64,000 bases of DNA, taken from the NCBI GenBank assembly GCA_037893225.1, contig JAZGUH010000145.1:744001-808000 (forward strand), given 5' to 3'. Below, one piece after another: positions 21,988 through 32,395 of the stretch. Every line of letters begins with the position of its first letter. Position 1 is the first letter of the stretch. Source of the stretch: Hippasteria phrygiana (lineage: Eukaryota; Echinodermata; Asteroidea; Valvatida; Goniasteridae). Made by a program: the position numbers and the translations under genes. The notes beneath the pieces are model-generated. The model searched no databases. It was not told where the DNA came from and saw only the letters and a list, made by a program, of their open reading frames with translations.

Positions 21988-22259
21988 TCAATATCTGGCT
22001 TCACATCATTCATCATGAGTCTCGTCTCATCATCTTCTTTGGTTTTAGGTACAGGAGTGACTGCAAACTCCCTGCATCCCGGTGTTGTCAAGACACAGAT
22101 TGGTCGACACACTGGCTTACATCAATATCTGGCTTCACATCATTCATCATGAGTCTCGTCTCATCATCTTCTTTGGTTTTAGGTACAGGAGTGACTGCAA
22201 ACTCCTTGCATCCAGGTGTTGTCAAGACACAGATTGGTCGACACACCGGCTTACATCAA
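21988..22259 (+). repeat. 136-bp tandem duplication covering an RDH exon start
   Basis: Two head-to-tail units (21988-22123 and 22124-22259) each hold about 58 bp of intron, the acceptor TTTTAG and the first 75-80 bp of the exon. They differ by a few substitutions, such as CTCCCTGCATCCCGG versus CTCCTTGCATCCAGG. The first copy runs from exon sequence straight into intron sequence without a donor, so it is probably not used. Confidence 0.85.
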
Positions 22260-22395
22260 TCCGGCTTCTCATCTTTCATCTTGAGTCCAATCTTCTGGAT
22301 GTTTATCAAGACACCGAAACAATTCAAGGAGCTCAAACCAGCGTCTACTGTGCAGTAGCCAGTGATGTAGAGGGTGTGACTGGCAAATATTTCAG
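22183..22395 (+). pseudogene. Retinol dehydrogenase-like SDR, penultimate exon (frameshifted)
   Basis: After the acceptor AG at 22181-22182 the exon encodes TGVTANSLHPGVVKTQIGRH and then FWMFIKTPKQ in one frame, and GAQTSVYCAVASDVEGVTGK in another, ending TTTCAG before GTAGGT. This is the C-terminal catalytic/substrate region of short-chain dehydrogenases of the RDH11-14 group, which reduce retinaldehyde or oxidise retinol with NADP(H) on membranes. Five extra bases (TTCAA at about 22322) break the frame between KTPKQ and GAQTS. Phase and sequence fit the last exon at 42634. Earlier exons, including the YxxxK active site, were not found. Either this gene is dead or the insertion is an allele or error. 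Confidence 0.8.
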
Positions 22396-22631
22396 GTAGG
22401 TGTGTCTGCCAGTGTGGTATAAAAATCGCGTTAAAGGTACGATATAGTTTTGGTAACGATCAAAAACCATATTCATTACTTTCAGTCTGAAAGCTTAGTG
22501 TTTATAAATATGGTACCAGGGCTGCGTTCCGGTTGCACGAAGTGTACGAACGTTTGCTGAGCATTCGCCAACAGTGTGGGCAAAGCGGAACAGATTTGTG
22601 CAACTAGTGATTTGGCGCCCAGTGAAACCGT
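22396..22631. other. Intron start of the RDH-like gene
   Basis: Non-coding sequence between the donor at 22396 and the truncated Gypsy element. Motifs like CATTCGCCAACAGTGTG recall sequence at 41790-41900, so a small repeat may be shared. Confidence 0.4.
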
Positions 22632-22970
22632 GTGGCCTACAGAGTGTACGTAGTTACCACTCGCCCAATGCAATTAGTATGCATCGATTTCTTGAGTCTA
22701 GAGAAGGCAACTGGAGGGTACGAGCACTTGCTCGTGGTGACTGATCATTTTACACGTCATGCCAAAGCGTACCCAACCCGAGGTGAGAAGTCATCCACGG
22801 TAGCCCGGGTTTTGTGGGAGAGGTACATCACTAACTATGGTATCCCCGAGCGTTTGCATTCGGATAGAGGGGGGAGCTTTGAATCGGCAGTAATTCACCA
22901 ACTCTGTACATTCATGGGGATCAACAAAACCAAGACAACGCGCCATACCACCTACAGGGCAACGGAATGA
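22632..22970 (+). pseudogene. Gypsy 2 integrase core, 5' part
   Basis: The frame encodes the start of a Gypsy integrase core: first Asp in LVCIDFLSLE, second Asp in RLHSDRGGSFESAV. It loses frame right after the expected third motif region (about 22955-22985), where the catalytic Glu cannot be read cleanly. No RT, RNase H or gag of this copy lies upstream, so the element is 5'-truncated; RDH intron sequence precedes it directly. Confidence 0.8.
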
Positions 22971-22996
22971 CAAGGCGGTAATTCAATCGCACTCTC

Positions 22997-23929
22997 TTGT
23001 CGATGCTGGGAACCCTCAACCCGATGAAGAAGACCAACTGGGCATCACACGTCGAAGCATTGACCCACGCATACAATTGTAGTCGTCACGACTCCACAGG
23101 CTACTCTCCCTTTTTCCTCATGTTCATGAGGGAACCCAAATTACCGGAGGATGTCATGTTTCCGCAGCCAACTCAACAGGACGCAACTAGGAAGGAGTGG
23201 GACTACCAGGGTTATGTCAAAGATCTCCGAAGACAAGTTTGTGAGGCGTTCGATGAGGTTAAGGCCAATGCAGAGGAGGCACGACGCAAGCAGAAGCGAA
23301 CCTACGACAAGGGTGTTCGAGTGAAAGATCTAGAGCCAGGCGACCGGGTGTTGGCACTCAACAAGACGCCAAGAGGGAAGTGCAAACTTAAGGACAACTG
23401 GGAGCAGATACCATATGTAGTCACCAGGAAGCTCGATAACTGTCCTGCGTATGTCGTGAGGCAACTTGGCACGAAGAAGGTCAGAACGCTGCATCGAAAC
23501 ATGCTCACTAAATGTCCATTTGAGGTTAGTGGAGACGACGAGACACCGAGTGGTACGGAATGGCAACTACCTGTTGTGAGAGATGGCACTAAGACGGGGA
23601 GCGTCGACGGGTCATCGGAGGAGATTATTCCACCACCACGCCAGTTCTGCAGCGATCAATCCTCTGAGCTGACATCTGATGAGGTTATTACAGAGATCAT
23701 CCCTCCCCACTTGAGTTCAGCGATGACCAGGTCTTTGGTTCTTCAAGTGACGAAGGCACTGAAGTGGCCCTACCACCGTGAAGGTTCGGTGACAGACGAT
23801 GCCAGGACACACACTGGCATGTGCCTCACGCTATCTATAGTGGAAGCTCTGACGACGACGCTGATGCAGATGATTCGTATCCGGAGGATTCTACCTGGCA
23901 AGTTCCACACCGTTCTAAGAGGGTTATGA
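22997..23929 (+). pseudogene. Gypsy 2 integrase C-terminal region and pol tail
   Basis: It continues the integrase with MKKTNWASHVEALTHAYNCS and STGYSPFFLMFMREPKLP, then a basic helical segment and the GPF/Y-like region PGDRVLALNKTPRGKCKLKD. The tail beyond residue 170 is acidic and poorly conserved. A frame change separates it from 22632-22970. The stop is followed within 100 bp by a polypurine tract and LTR start, as expected for the pol 3' end. Confidence 0.8.
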
Positions 23930-24017
23930 AGCCACCAGTGAGATACGGAGAATGGGCGTAGACTACCTTTGGACAGTTTGCTAATTTTTTGTGTTGTTGA
24001 GGACAACAACAATTTTT

Positions 24018-24030
24018 AAGTCGGGAAAAG
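24018..24030 (+). promoter_or_regulatory. Polypurine tract of Gypsy 2
   Basis: AAGTCGGGAAAAG immediately precedes TGTAATTGTGG, the start of the LTR. Confidence 0.6.
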
Positions 24031-24655
24031 TGTAATTGTGGCAAATTTCCCTTAGCTGTTTTTTTATTTCCTTTTTTTGTTTTGTTATAGGAGTAGTTCC
24101 CCTGTGCATTTTTTTGTTTTGACTAAGACTCGCCCTGGTGAAGTTTCCTCTGCGCTTCACATGGTAATAAGAGTGGCCTTCCCCCCAGATTACATAAACA
24201 CTTAAGAATGTCTCTATCCTAGTGTGTGGTGCATGCCATTCAGCAGACAGGCAGTGAAGAGGGAACAGCCAAAATTTCCCCCAGCCCAACCATGCCTTGA
24301 TTGACTCGTCTGCTATTCCGTTCTGGTGAGTTTTTCCATTATTTGGGTGTATTTGGGTACAAAATCAGGGATATTGAGATTTATGTAGCTGTTATTTTTT
24401 GCAATTAGTTTTCTCGACTCACTTTTTACACTCCTAGTGATGACTTTAGATTTTTTGTCACTGCTGTGGACGACTCCGAAACACGTGTTTCTTTCCATTT
24501 CGAAGTATTTTGTTTTGTTTTGCTTATAACTATAATTTCTACCCGTTTTATATTCATAACAAGTTTGATAAGTATCGGTCAGCCTTTTTTTTATAGTTTT
24601 GATGACTGAGTAGAATTAATTCTCATTTTTTTCAGTGAAGAATTCAGTAGCGATT
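24031..24655 (+). repeat. Gypsy 2 3' LTR (arm 1 of a large inverted repeat)
   Basis: It begins TGTAATTGTGGCAAATTTCC and matches, in reverse complement, 25651-26252 over about 600 bp. The two arms diverge abruptly after CAGTAGCGATT at 24655. The true 3' end of the LTR was not fixed. Confidence 0.75.
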
Positions 24656-25650
24656 TAGTTTGGAGTTTTACTTGTATTCTTTCTTCTTTTTTTGTATAAT
24701 CTTTTGACTTTATGCACCATCTAGAAGAGCGATATTTTATATCTTCCTTGCTTTGTAGTTGGATTTTGGATTGATAGTCCAGCATTAGTTTTAGTGGGAC
24801 ATATGGCCTCTGTTCAGCTTTAGCTCGTCTGAACCAGAGATTGTGAATAGACGCGTTTCAGTCAAGCACCTCAGACTTTTACTTGTACATAGACTTAATT
24901 GTTTGCATGTGTAGGCTTGTATGGTGAAGTAAATGTGCTGGATTATGGAGGTAGGAAGAGACCATGCCAGTCTAGTTGGGAGTTGGGTAAATTTGCTCTT
25001 GTGAGATCTAGCCCTAATTTGGGAAAAAAAGAAGGTAAAAACCAACACAGTGCCAATAGCGGATTGCCCTAGAATGCTTTCAGACAGAGCCAACAATATC
25101 TAAAGAAAAAAAAAACACTACAGGAATAAGATTAAGAATTCTGCCAGGTATTCAGTACACAAATCAAAATACACTTCAAAGAACAGAATAAACTATTGTG
25201 AATGAGTGAATAAAAGAATACAAAGGCCGTACTGTTATACTCAGCTACAGCTACACTGTAAAATATAACGATAAAAACAAGGTCACCAGACAAAACAACC
25301 CAAGCCAACCATCCCTGCTGTATGAGAGTAATGTCCATGTCTATACCAAACACTATTAACAAAAAACAACTTTCCTTGTGAATACCAAATAAACTACATC
25401 TACTTATCCTCAAGGCTTATCCTCAAGTACGTTGAACTGTGACCTACAACGTACAAGACCCAGCCATCCAGGCTGGCAACATGTTAGAGTAGCCACAAGG
25501 CACAGTCAAGGTACACCAAAAAACCTTGCCTAACCAATGTTATCAAACCCACTCAGCATTTGGCAATAACAAAAGGACTAAAAAAGTATAAGTCTAAAAT
25601 CTATTAGCACTATGTACTGCTGCCCAGAGTAGCATGAAACCTCCCGTGTC
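24656..25650. other. Spacer between inverted LTR arms
   Basis: AT-rich, with no coding exon recognised. It may contain the remainder of the LTR and unrelated intron DNA. The region 25380-25650 contains no repeat I can pair. Confidence 0.4.
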
Positions 25651-26252
25651 AATCGCTACTGAATTCTTCACTGAAAAAAATGAGAATTAATTCTACTCAG
25701 TCATCAAAACTAAAAAAAAGGGCTGCCGATACTTATCAAACTTGTTATGAATATAAAATGGGTAGAAATTATAGTTATAAGCAAAACAAAACAAAATACT
25801 TCGAAATGGAAAGAAACACGTCATCAAGTCATCACTAGGAGTGTAAAAAGTGAGTCGAGAAAACTAATTGCAATAAAGAACAGCTAGCTACATAAATCTC
25901 AATATCCCTGATTTTGTAACCAAATACACCCAAATAATGGAAAAACTCACCAGAACGGAATAGCAGACGAGTCAATCAAGGCATGGTTGGGCTGGGGGAA
26001 ATTTTGGCTGTTCCCTCTTCACTGCCTGTCTGCTGAATGGCATGCACCACACACTAGGATAGGGACATTCTTACATGTAAGTGTTTATGTAATCTGGGGG
26101 GAAGGCCACTCTTGTTACCATGTGAAGCACAGAGGAAACTTCACCAGGGCTTGAGTCTTAGTCAAAACAAAAAAATGCACAGGGGAACTACTCCTATAAA
26201 AAAAAAAAGAATTTAGAAAAAAAACAGCTAAGGGAAATTTGCCACCATTACA
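25651..26252 (-). repeat. Inverted Gypsy 2 LTR copy (arm 2)
   Basis: Reverse complement of 24031-24655, ending ACCATTACA at 26252, the mirror of the LTR start. It carries scattered substitutions and small indels. No internal Gypsy sequence accompanies it, so it is a solo LTR or fragment in opposite orientation. Confidence 0.75.
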
Positions 26253-26259
26253 CTAGCAG

Positions 26260-27284
26260 GAAGGCTGTTCGATATCCATTTATTTTGATACCGTCACTTT
26301 TTCATTACCGGAAGAATGGAGGAATAAAAAAAATACATGACGGAAGTCACCACGGCATATGAGATCGATCGGGGCTACCGGGATCGGGCCCGCCGGGATT
26401 GAGCGGCAGGAACTGGGGGCCGGTTTGACAAAGCTTCCTTTCGCTCGTTGAGTATTTGGAGTTTTACGACATTTCCCTTCAGTTGGCTACTTTATGGCAC
26501 TCCAGAATGACTAGCGTTTGTTTCTATTTCAGTATTGTTGATTAGTAACACAGATGATAATACCATGGACGATCACATGCGAGCTGTCAACAAACGATCG
26601 TGTCGTATATTTTGTGAAGACGACATGACATTGCACAATGTACAATGGATATGCGCGGCACGTGTTTTAATCTTCTCTCAAGACGCGACGCAGTTCGCTA
26701 CACGTAACTACGTGTGCCTTGTACACTGGGGAAAGACGGTGGTGCGGTTGCTTGCACTTGACCAAGGCTAGCAACAAAGCAACGCGCATGCGCAGATGCG
26801 CTACAGGGGTTAACCTTATTGCAAACAATTGCCATACCCCTCGATCTCAAGATGAGTTCGCAAGCGTGTAGGTACGTACATTGTACACTGGGAATAAGAC
26901 GTTGTTTGCACTTGACAACGTACGGCGCGGAGGGTAAATCGCGCGGAAGGTAAATCGCGCGGAGCGGAGATGTCATGTCGGGGTTTAGAAAACGGTCAAA
27001 GAAAGACACATTTAGTGCATGTATGTATTTTTGTATTCCTCCATGGTACTTCATGATACATTATATACTATTCCTACCGTCCAATAATTGGAAATAACTG
27101 GAATTTCGAGCAAAGTAAACTGGACAAATCCACACGTAATGCGGCCAAAAGGAACATATATCGCAATATTCTTCGGTATATCGAATTCCCCGATATTCCG
27201 GATTTTTTTAAAGGGGCCGATACGATTTTCGATATGAAAACAATATCGAAATATCGGGAAATATCGTCATATCGAACAGGCTTA
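26260..27284 (+). mobile_element. 1-kb hAT-type MITE, copy 1
   Basis: The ends read AAGGCTGTTCGATATCCATT and CATATCGAACAGGCTTA (imperfect inverted repeat). The whole block matches 61626-62721 in inverse orientation. No transposase domain is seen in its ORFs. The ends are rich in CGATAT. No clear target duplication was found for this copy; the second copy supplies it. Confidence 0.8.
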
Positions 27285-28390
27285 AGGGGCTGTGTCGTCA
27301 CGATCATAGCAGGCTTGCGGCTGTACACTGAATCCCGAACTGATGAACGCAGATGAACCCAGTAACTGCAAATAGTACCCCACGACCGCGCGCTGACCTA
27401 CAGGGCGCGCGCGCGCTGACCTAGGCCCTACAGGGCTCGCGCGCGCTGACCCACAGGGCGCGCGCGCCAGATCAGATTACAATTGCAATGACTGCTGCAT
27501 GCATGATCCTGTAGTTATGATACATACTGCATGTACAAGTATTTTGTATGTGTTTTTGTGCCACCAAAAATATACGATAGGCCTACAAGTCGAACATAGT
27601 CCGTGACACCCACCCGCCAAACGCCAAAATGTACCATGACAGAACCAAACGAAAATACGTAAATAAGCAAATCTGTATTTATAATTGTAAAATAAATAAT
27701 GCACCAGCCCCTTACTATACAAAAATAAAGTTGTAGGCCTATGTATCGAAATAAATTTCGACTAAAATCGGCTGTGCGTGCAATGATGAGCAAATCAAAA
27801 TACAACAGCTATACTGATGGCGATATTGAGTCCACGACCTTGTGTTACATTTGACGGCAGGACTTTATGGAAAGTTACATCATAAGAGCTATTTCAACAC
27901 TATCAAATAATAAACACAATAATAACAGTTATTACCAATAAATAATATACGCCAATGAAATGAGATTTCACCAGTGGCGAGTAAATCCGTGTCGAAAAGT
28001 GGGGATGATTATTGAATTTGTCAACGAAGTGCTGCATTTTGAACTTTTTCTCAACGGGGGATACCCCCGCCCCAAACACCGCTTGAAATTTGAAACATCA
28101 CTTTGTGTACAATTTCCCCTTTTTAAATTTACGAAACAAAAACGAAATACAAATCGGCGGGCCCCTGAACTCCTTCCCCGTGTTTACGCCACTGGCGCAC
28201 AGATCTCCACATCACTATGATAAAGATGACTACCGAAGAAACAAAGAAATAAACAAACCGACAAATATTCAAACAACCCTAATTTTCACCTGTTTTGCAC
28301 GAATTATTCGCTTATTACTTTTGATGACATGAACAATTCACATACCGAGTACATGGATCGGATTTACTGTACATGTAATGTATGTATGGT
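27285..28390 (+). repeat. Long inverted repeat, left arm
   Basis: From AGGGGCTGTGTCGTCACGAT to CATGTAATGTA this block is matched in reverse complement by 39040-41485, apart from a 1.3-kb insertion in the right arm. The arms are about 1.1 kb and highly similar. The left arm abuts the end of the hAT MITE exactly. No coding domain is recognised; it is probably one repeat family present in two orientations. Confidence 0.85.
27385..27477. repeat. Alternating CG (GCGCGC) short tandem array
   Basis: Three to four units of CGCGCGCTGACCTACAGGG type separated by runs of alternating C and G. Counterpart in the right arm at 41306-41375. Alternating CG tracts can adopt Z-DNA. Confidence 0.7.
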
Positions 28391-28429
28391 GTACTATTTA
28401 CGACACATCGCTTTGCCTCTTCCATACGC

Positions 28430-29070
28430 GACGCGACTATACGACGCGACGGCACGACGGCTGCGTTGCATCGTGCCGTCGCGTCGTGCCGTCGCTTCTT
28501 TCCCATTACTTCTGGCGTCGCGTCGTGCGTCGCGTCGTGCCGTCGTGCCGTCGCGTCGTTTTTTTTCTAGCTTGCAGGTTTTCTTTCCTCAACGTCGCCC
28601 CTTCCGTCGCCCATCGCGTCGTGCCGTCGTGCGTCGCGTCGTGTGTCGCGTCGTGCGTCGCGTCGTGCTCGCGTCGTGCGTCGCGTCGTGCTTCGCGTCG
28701 TGCTTCGCGTCGTGTTTCGCGTCGTGTTTCGCGTCGTGTTTCGCGTCGTGTTTCGCGTCGTGTTTCGCGTCGTGTTTCGCGTCGTGTTTCGCGTCGTGTT
28801 TCGCGTCGTGTTTCGCGTCGTGTTTCGCGTCGTGTTTCGCGTCGTGTTTCGCGTCGTGTTTCGCGTCGTGTTTCGCGTCGTGTTTCGCGTCGTGTTTCGC
28901 GTCGTGTTTCGCGTCGTGTTTCGCGTCGTGTTTCGCGTCGTGTTTCGCTTCGTGTTTCGCTTCGTGTTTCGCTTCGTGTTTCGCTTCGTGTTTCGCTTCG
29001 TGTTTCGCTTCGTGTTTCGCTTCGTGTTTCGCTTCGTGTTTCGCTTCGTGTTTCGCTTCGTGTTTCGCGT
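28430..29070. repeat. CpG-rich 12-bp satellite (TCGTGTTTCGCG)
   Basis: An irregular lead-in of GTCGTGCCGTCGC-like units (28430-28683) gives way to about 32 regular 12-bp units. They change in blocks: a few with GCTTCGCGTCGT, then about 18 with GTTTCGCGTCGT to 28945, then about 10 with GTTTCGCTTCGT to 29066. All frames are open because 12 is divisible by three, so long ORFs here are artefacts. Confidence 0.92.
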
Positions 29071-29103
29071 GGAGTAGTCCGGTCATGCTATTGTGAACAT
29101 GCG

Positions 29104-29126
29104 CAGTTGAAATACCGAACTGGCTC
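29104..29126 (-). repeat. Remnant end of the ATAAGCCAGTTCGGTAT MITE
   Basis: CAGTTGAAATACCGAACTGG is the same terminus as the element at 57911-58140. Only this end is seen here. Confidence 0.6.
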
Positions 29127-29607
29127 ACAGAATAACATTTCACGTTTGGTTTTCTTTTATATAGTGCTGAATGACTGGCCTGCAAAGCGATCCTGGAAAC
29201 GGGAGATTATGTGCCCACCATATACAGCTTATGGGCAACGCCCATAAGTCACTTTATATGGAAGCGGGATAAGACCATAATAGGTTTAGGGAGGGGCATT
29301 CTATTGCGAAAGTAACTTACAATGGTGGCTTGGTATGCAAAGTCACTTGAGCATGTCAGCTAGGCAGAAAGCCATTTTCACAGTTCAATCACAGTTGGAA
29401 CGACGTGCATGTGTGTGTGGGTGTCTTCTCCAACTGACACATGGCGTGTGTACTTCCACGGCAGGCGGCAACCACAACGAGTTCGAAGCTAAGTATTTAA
29501 CTCAAGATTTTGTATTTCCCATTCCCTATATTCCCGTATTTGGTTTGTTTCGAGGGAGGAAGACGGCGCAGATAACGAGTGTGTTTGTTACGGAAATAAT
29601 GCAAAAC

Positions 29608-30195
29608 ATGGCGCCTAAGACGGTGATGGTTGTAGGCCACTCCTTTATTAAACATTTGGAGAGATACATCCGAGATTCGAACGACCCACGGATCAATTCG
29701 AATTCCAATTTAGATGTTTCTCAACTTAAGGTGTCCACACTTGGTCAATCAGGTTGTAACATAGCTCGTTTCCGCCGTTTCTTCTTCCCGAAAATTCATC
29801 GAAATCAACCGGATATTCTGTATATTGAATTGGGAACGAATGACCTCGATAATGTTAGTGGGGTCGCCGATATGGTGTCATCACGATTAGTTGATTTGGT
29901 GCAGGACATACACCGGATATCAGACGGTACGTTTGTTATAGTTGGTCAAGTTTTGAGGCGTGATTTACACGGAGCACGAGACCCGGATTTCAACCGGAAG
30001 ATTGTGGAATTCAATGAAATGACCTCAAAGTTAATCAATGCCCTTCCGTATGGGCTATTTTGGAAACACATTAGGATGTGGAATTCCAGTTTGCATTTGA
30101 TTTCTCAGGATGGCGTACACCCAAATGTCGCCGGCATGAATAGATTATACAAGTCTATTAGAGGCGCATTGTGGCATTTACATCATAATGCATGA
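29608..30195 (+). CDS. SGNH/GDSL-type hydrolase ORF of the Ngaro-like element
   Basis: The ATG at 29608 (MAPKTVMVVGHS) puts block I at the N-terminus; the frame is open back to an ATG at 29335, but that extension has no recognisable domain. Block I is VVGHSFIKHLE with the nucleophile Ser, block III is IELGTNDLD, and block V is SQDGVHPNVAGMNRL with the catalytic Asp-x-x-His. At about 195 residues it has the size of a single SGNH fold, an esterase or acetylhydrolase family. SGNH ORFs are known companions of some Ngaro and LINE elements. Here it lies upstream of gag. Confidence 0.85.
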   Translation: MAPKTVMVVGHSFIKHLERYIRDSNDPRINSNSNLDVSQLKVSTLGQSGCNIARFRRFFFPKIHRNQPDILYIELGTNDLDNVSGVADMVSSRLVDLVQDIHRISDGTFVIVGQVLRRDLHGARDPDFNRKIVEFNEMTSKLINALPYGLFWKHIRMWNSSLHLISQDGVHPNVAGMNRLYKSIRGALWHLHHNA

Positions 30196-30369
30196 ACTGG
30201 GAGCACCTATTAAAGTCAATTGCTTGCGGTCTTCCTTTTCTTCTTTACTTTGCATATAATAATGTTTCTTCAAAAAAACAAAAACAAAAAACATAAATAT
30301 TGTTACGCTAAGGTACTCAGCAGAACTTGGTGACGCTAGTGGTGTTTGTCATGTTGCATGCAAGTCGTG

Positions 30370-30660
30370 CGGAGTGGGTTGTCCCTTAGCACGCGTGTTG
30401 CCTCGTATTGGGTTTAAGCGGAGTGGTTGTCACTTAGCTTAGCGGAGTGGTTGTCACTTAGCTTGTTGGTTAATGCCCATGTTTTTAGTGCGGAGTGGTT
30501 GTCACTTAGCACGGGCCTCGTGGTTTGTGACGTTAGCAGAGTGGTTGTCACTTTGTTTGTATGCTGGGATGTTCCAGTTTCGGTAGTGCGGAGTTGTTGT
30601 CACTTACCGCGGGCCCCTGTGATTTGGTGTTTCGGGTGGAGTGGTTGTCACTTTGCTTGG
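30370..30660 (+). repeat. Array of seven GCGGAGTGGTTGTCACTTAG motifs
   Basis: Copies start near 30370, 30418, 30440, 30490, 30536, 30588 and 30634, spaced 22-52 bp apart and varying at one to four bases. The array lies between the hydrolase stop and the gag start, where a promoter, packaging signal or recombination site could lie. Confidence 0.8.
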
Positions 30661-31027
30661 CGAGGCGAATGTATGTTCCGGCATGTTCATTTGTTAACCC
30701 ACGTCAAAGCGAGCCAACGTTTGCGAATGCTCGATAATATCGTCAGTTAATGGAGCCCAAATAATACAAAAAAAAAAAAAATGAAAAAAAATATAAAAAA
30801 ATAAAAAATTATCCGTCATTATTTATGATGCCTTTGGGCTAGTCTTTTTCATCCTTCCGTTGATATATCGTTTCGGCGATATGTCCAATGTTGCTCACTG
30901 GTCCGAGCGGCGATGACATACTCATTGGTATTGAGTGGATATTTTCGGGCAACGTAACCATTGCTGACTACATGCACATTTTTTTTGTATTATCCTATTT
31001 AGTTACGTTATCACCCGAGGCAATCCA

Positions 31028-32395
31028 ATGCCGCCGAGGAGAAATCCCAGGCGGGCTCAAGTGGAGCGTCTGGCAGGTGGCTCAGTAATGCGCCGATCTT
31101 CTCGATCTGTTGGTGCACAGCGAGGTCGGCCTGCACGTCAAACCCATACTGTGACTGCCATCATACATCCACCACCATGCCAGGAACATGGGTTACCTGA
31201 CCCTCCGCCGGTTCCAGAGGGCAACAGTGTTCCTTTGCTGGTCCAGTCGGGTGGTGAGGTCGGTGCACGGACTGGTGTATCCAGCAGGCGATCTACTCGG
31301 GCTGCGCATCACAACGTGGCACATTCCCGGGGTACTGCACAGCGAGCTACCACGCGTCCAAGGCTTAATATCAGTGATGTCAATCAGGACCTCCAAGAAC
31401 TGAGGAAACAAGTAAGTGACATCACTAAAAAGACAGACAAGATAGGAGCTATGGAGTCTTCCATTCATGCGATTGAGGGCTCCATGTCTGCTATTCGGGA
31501 GTTGATGACGGAGCTGGTCAAGGACAAATCTTCGTCATCTAGCCGCCCGCCCTCGGTTGCCCAATCATCGGTAGTAAACGACCCTCTCCCTGAAGCGGTT
31601 ACAGATCATATCAACGATATCATCGGGGCCGACGACTCGGATGGTGAGATTAAGGACACCGGGCTTTCAGGTTTTCGGTCCCTCTCTCTACCGTTAGACC
31701 TCGGCGTCGATGCTAAAGTACGGGATAAAATTTTATCCAACCAGTATGTAGAATTGCATCGACTTCTTGGGGAGACGGGAGATGAGGGGGATCGCCAGGC
31801 CCATGAAGCCGCATCTCATATTTATGTCGATAGCCACAATAACTTAAAGTACAAAAAGGCACATCCTACAGTTGACACAATCGAAAAGTGGATGGATGCG
31901 TTCTATGTATTTATTTCAATTTACACCACCAAACACGAATGTCTCCCGCAGCTCCTTGCATATGTTAAACGCATCCGCGGATTGCATGCCCTTGGAGGCA
32001 ATTGGCGGTTATATGACTCCCAATTTCGAAAGTGGATCCCGACCCTACCCAAGCCAATGTGGGACACTTTGAATTATGAGCTTTGGGATACGTGTCGGCC
32101 ACTCCATTCTACGTTCAAACCACTCAACAGGCCCTTTCAGGCTGTGCCCTCGTCATCAGGGGGCAGATATAGAAAACGGTGGCCCGTCACAGATACAAAG
32201 TTCAGATTTGATACCAAGAATTTCTGGCCATCGGGATCATGTTTCGGATATCAGAAATTCGGCAAGTGTAAACGCACCAACTGTGCATATACACATGAAT
32301 GTTGCTACTGCAAGGCCAAAAAAAAATGCCACGGAGCCATCTGCCCCAAAAAGTCAGATGTGCGAACAGCTGCCAACTCCGGTTATTCCAAGTAG
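31028..32395 (+). CDS. Ngaro-like Gag ORF
   Basis: A 455-residue frame beginning with an Arg/Pro-rich basic region (MPPRRNPRRAQVERL), then a helical segment (LNISDVNQDLQELRKQVSDI). A conserved-looking domain around residues 280-370 follows (TVDTIEKWMDAFYVFISIY, LLAYVKRIRGLHALGGNWRL). It ends in a Cys/His cluster, CFGYQKFGKCKRTNCAYTH then CCYCKAKKKCHGAICP, CCCH-like and likely to bind nucleic acid. It ends just as the RT frame becomes recognisable. Confidence 0.85.
   Translation: MPPRRNPRRAQVERLAGGSVMRRSSRSVGAQRGRPARQTHTVTAIIHPPPCQEHGLPDPPPVPEGNSVPLLVQSGGEVGARTGVSSRRSTRAAHHNVAHSRGTAQRATTRPRLNISDVNQDLQELRKQVSDITKKTDKIGAMESSIHAIEGSMSAIRELMTELVKDKSSSSSRPPSVAQSSVVNDPLPEAVTDHINDIIGADDSDGEIKDTGLSGFRSLSLPLDLGVDAKVRDKILSNQYVELHRLLGETGDEGDRQAHEAASHIYVDSHNNLKYKKAHPTVDTIEKWMDAFYVFISIYTTKHECLPQLLAYVKRIRGLHALGGNWRLYDSQFRKWIPTLPKPMWDTLNYELWDTCRPLHSTFKPLNRPFQAVPSSSGGRYRKRWPVTDTKFRFDTKNFWPSGSCFGYQKFGKCKRTNCAYTHECCYCKAKKKCHGAICPKKSDVRTAANSGYSK

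Noticed and set aside
26535..27054. ORFs inside the 1-kb hAT-type MITE as transposase
   Set aside because: No hAT catalytic or dimerisation motif, and frames are not conserved in the second copy.
28329..29247. Several long ORFs of 140-290 residues with FASC, SRRV, FRVV or KHDA repeats
   Set aside because: They are read-through of a 12-bp satellite whose length is a multiple of three, so frames stay open automatically; no start context or domain.
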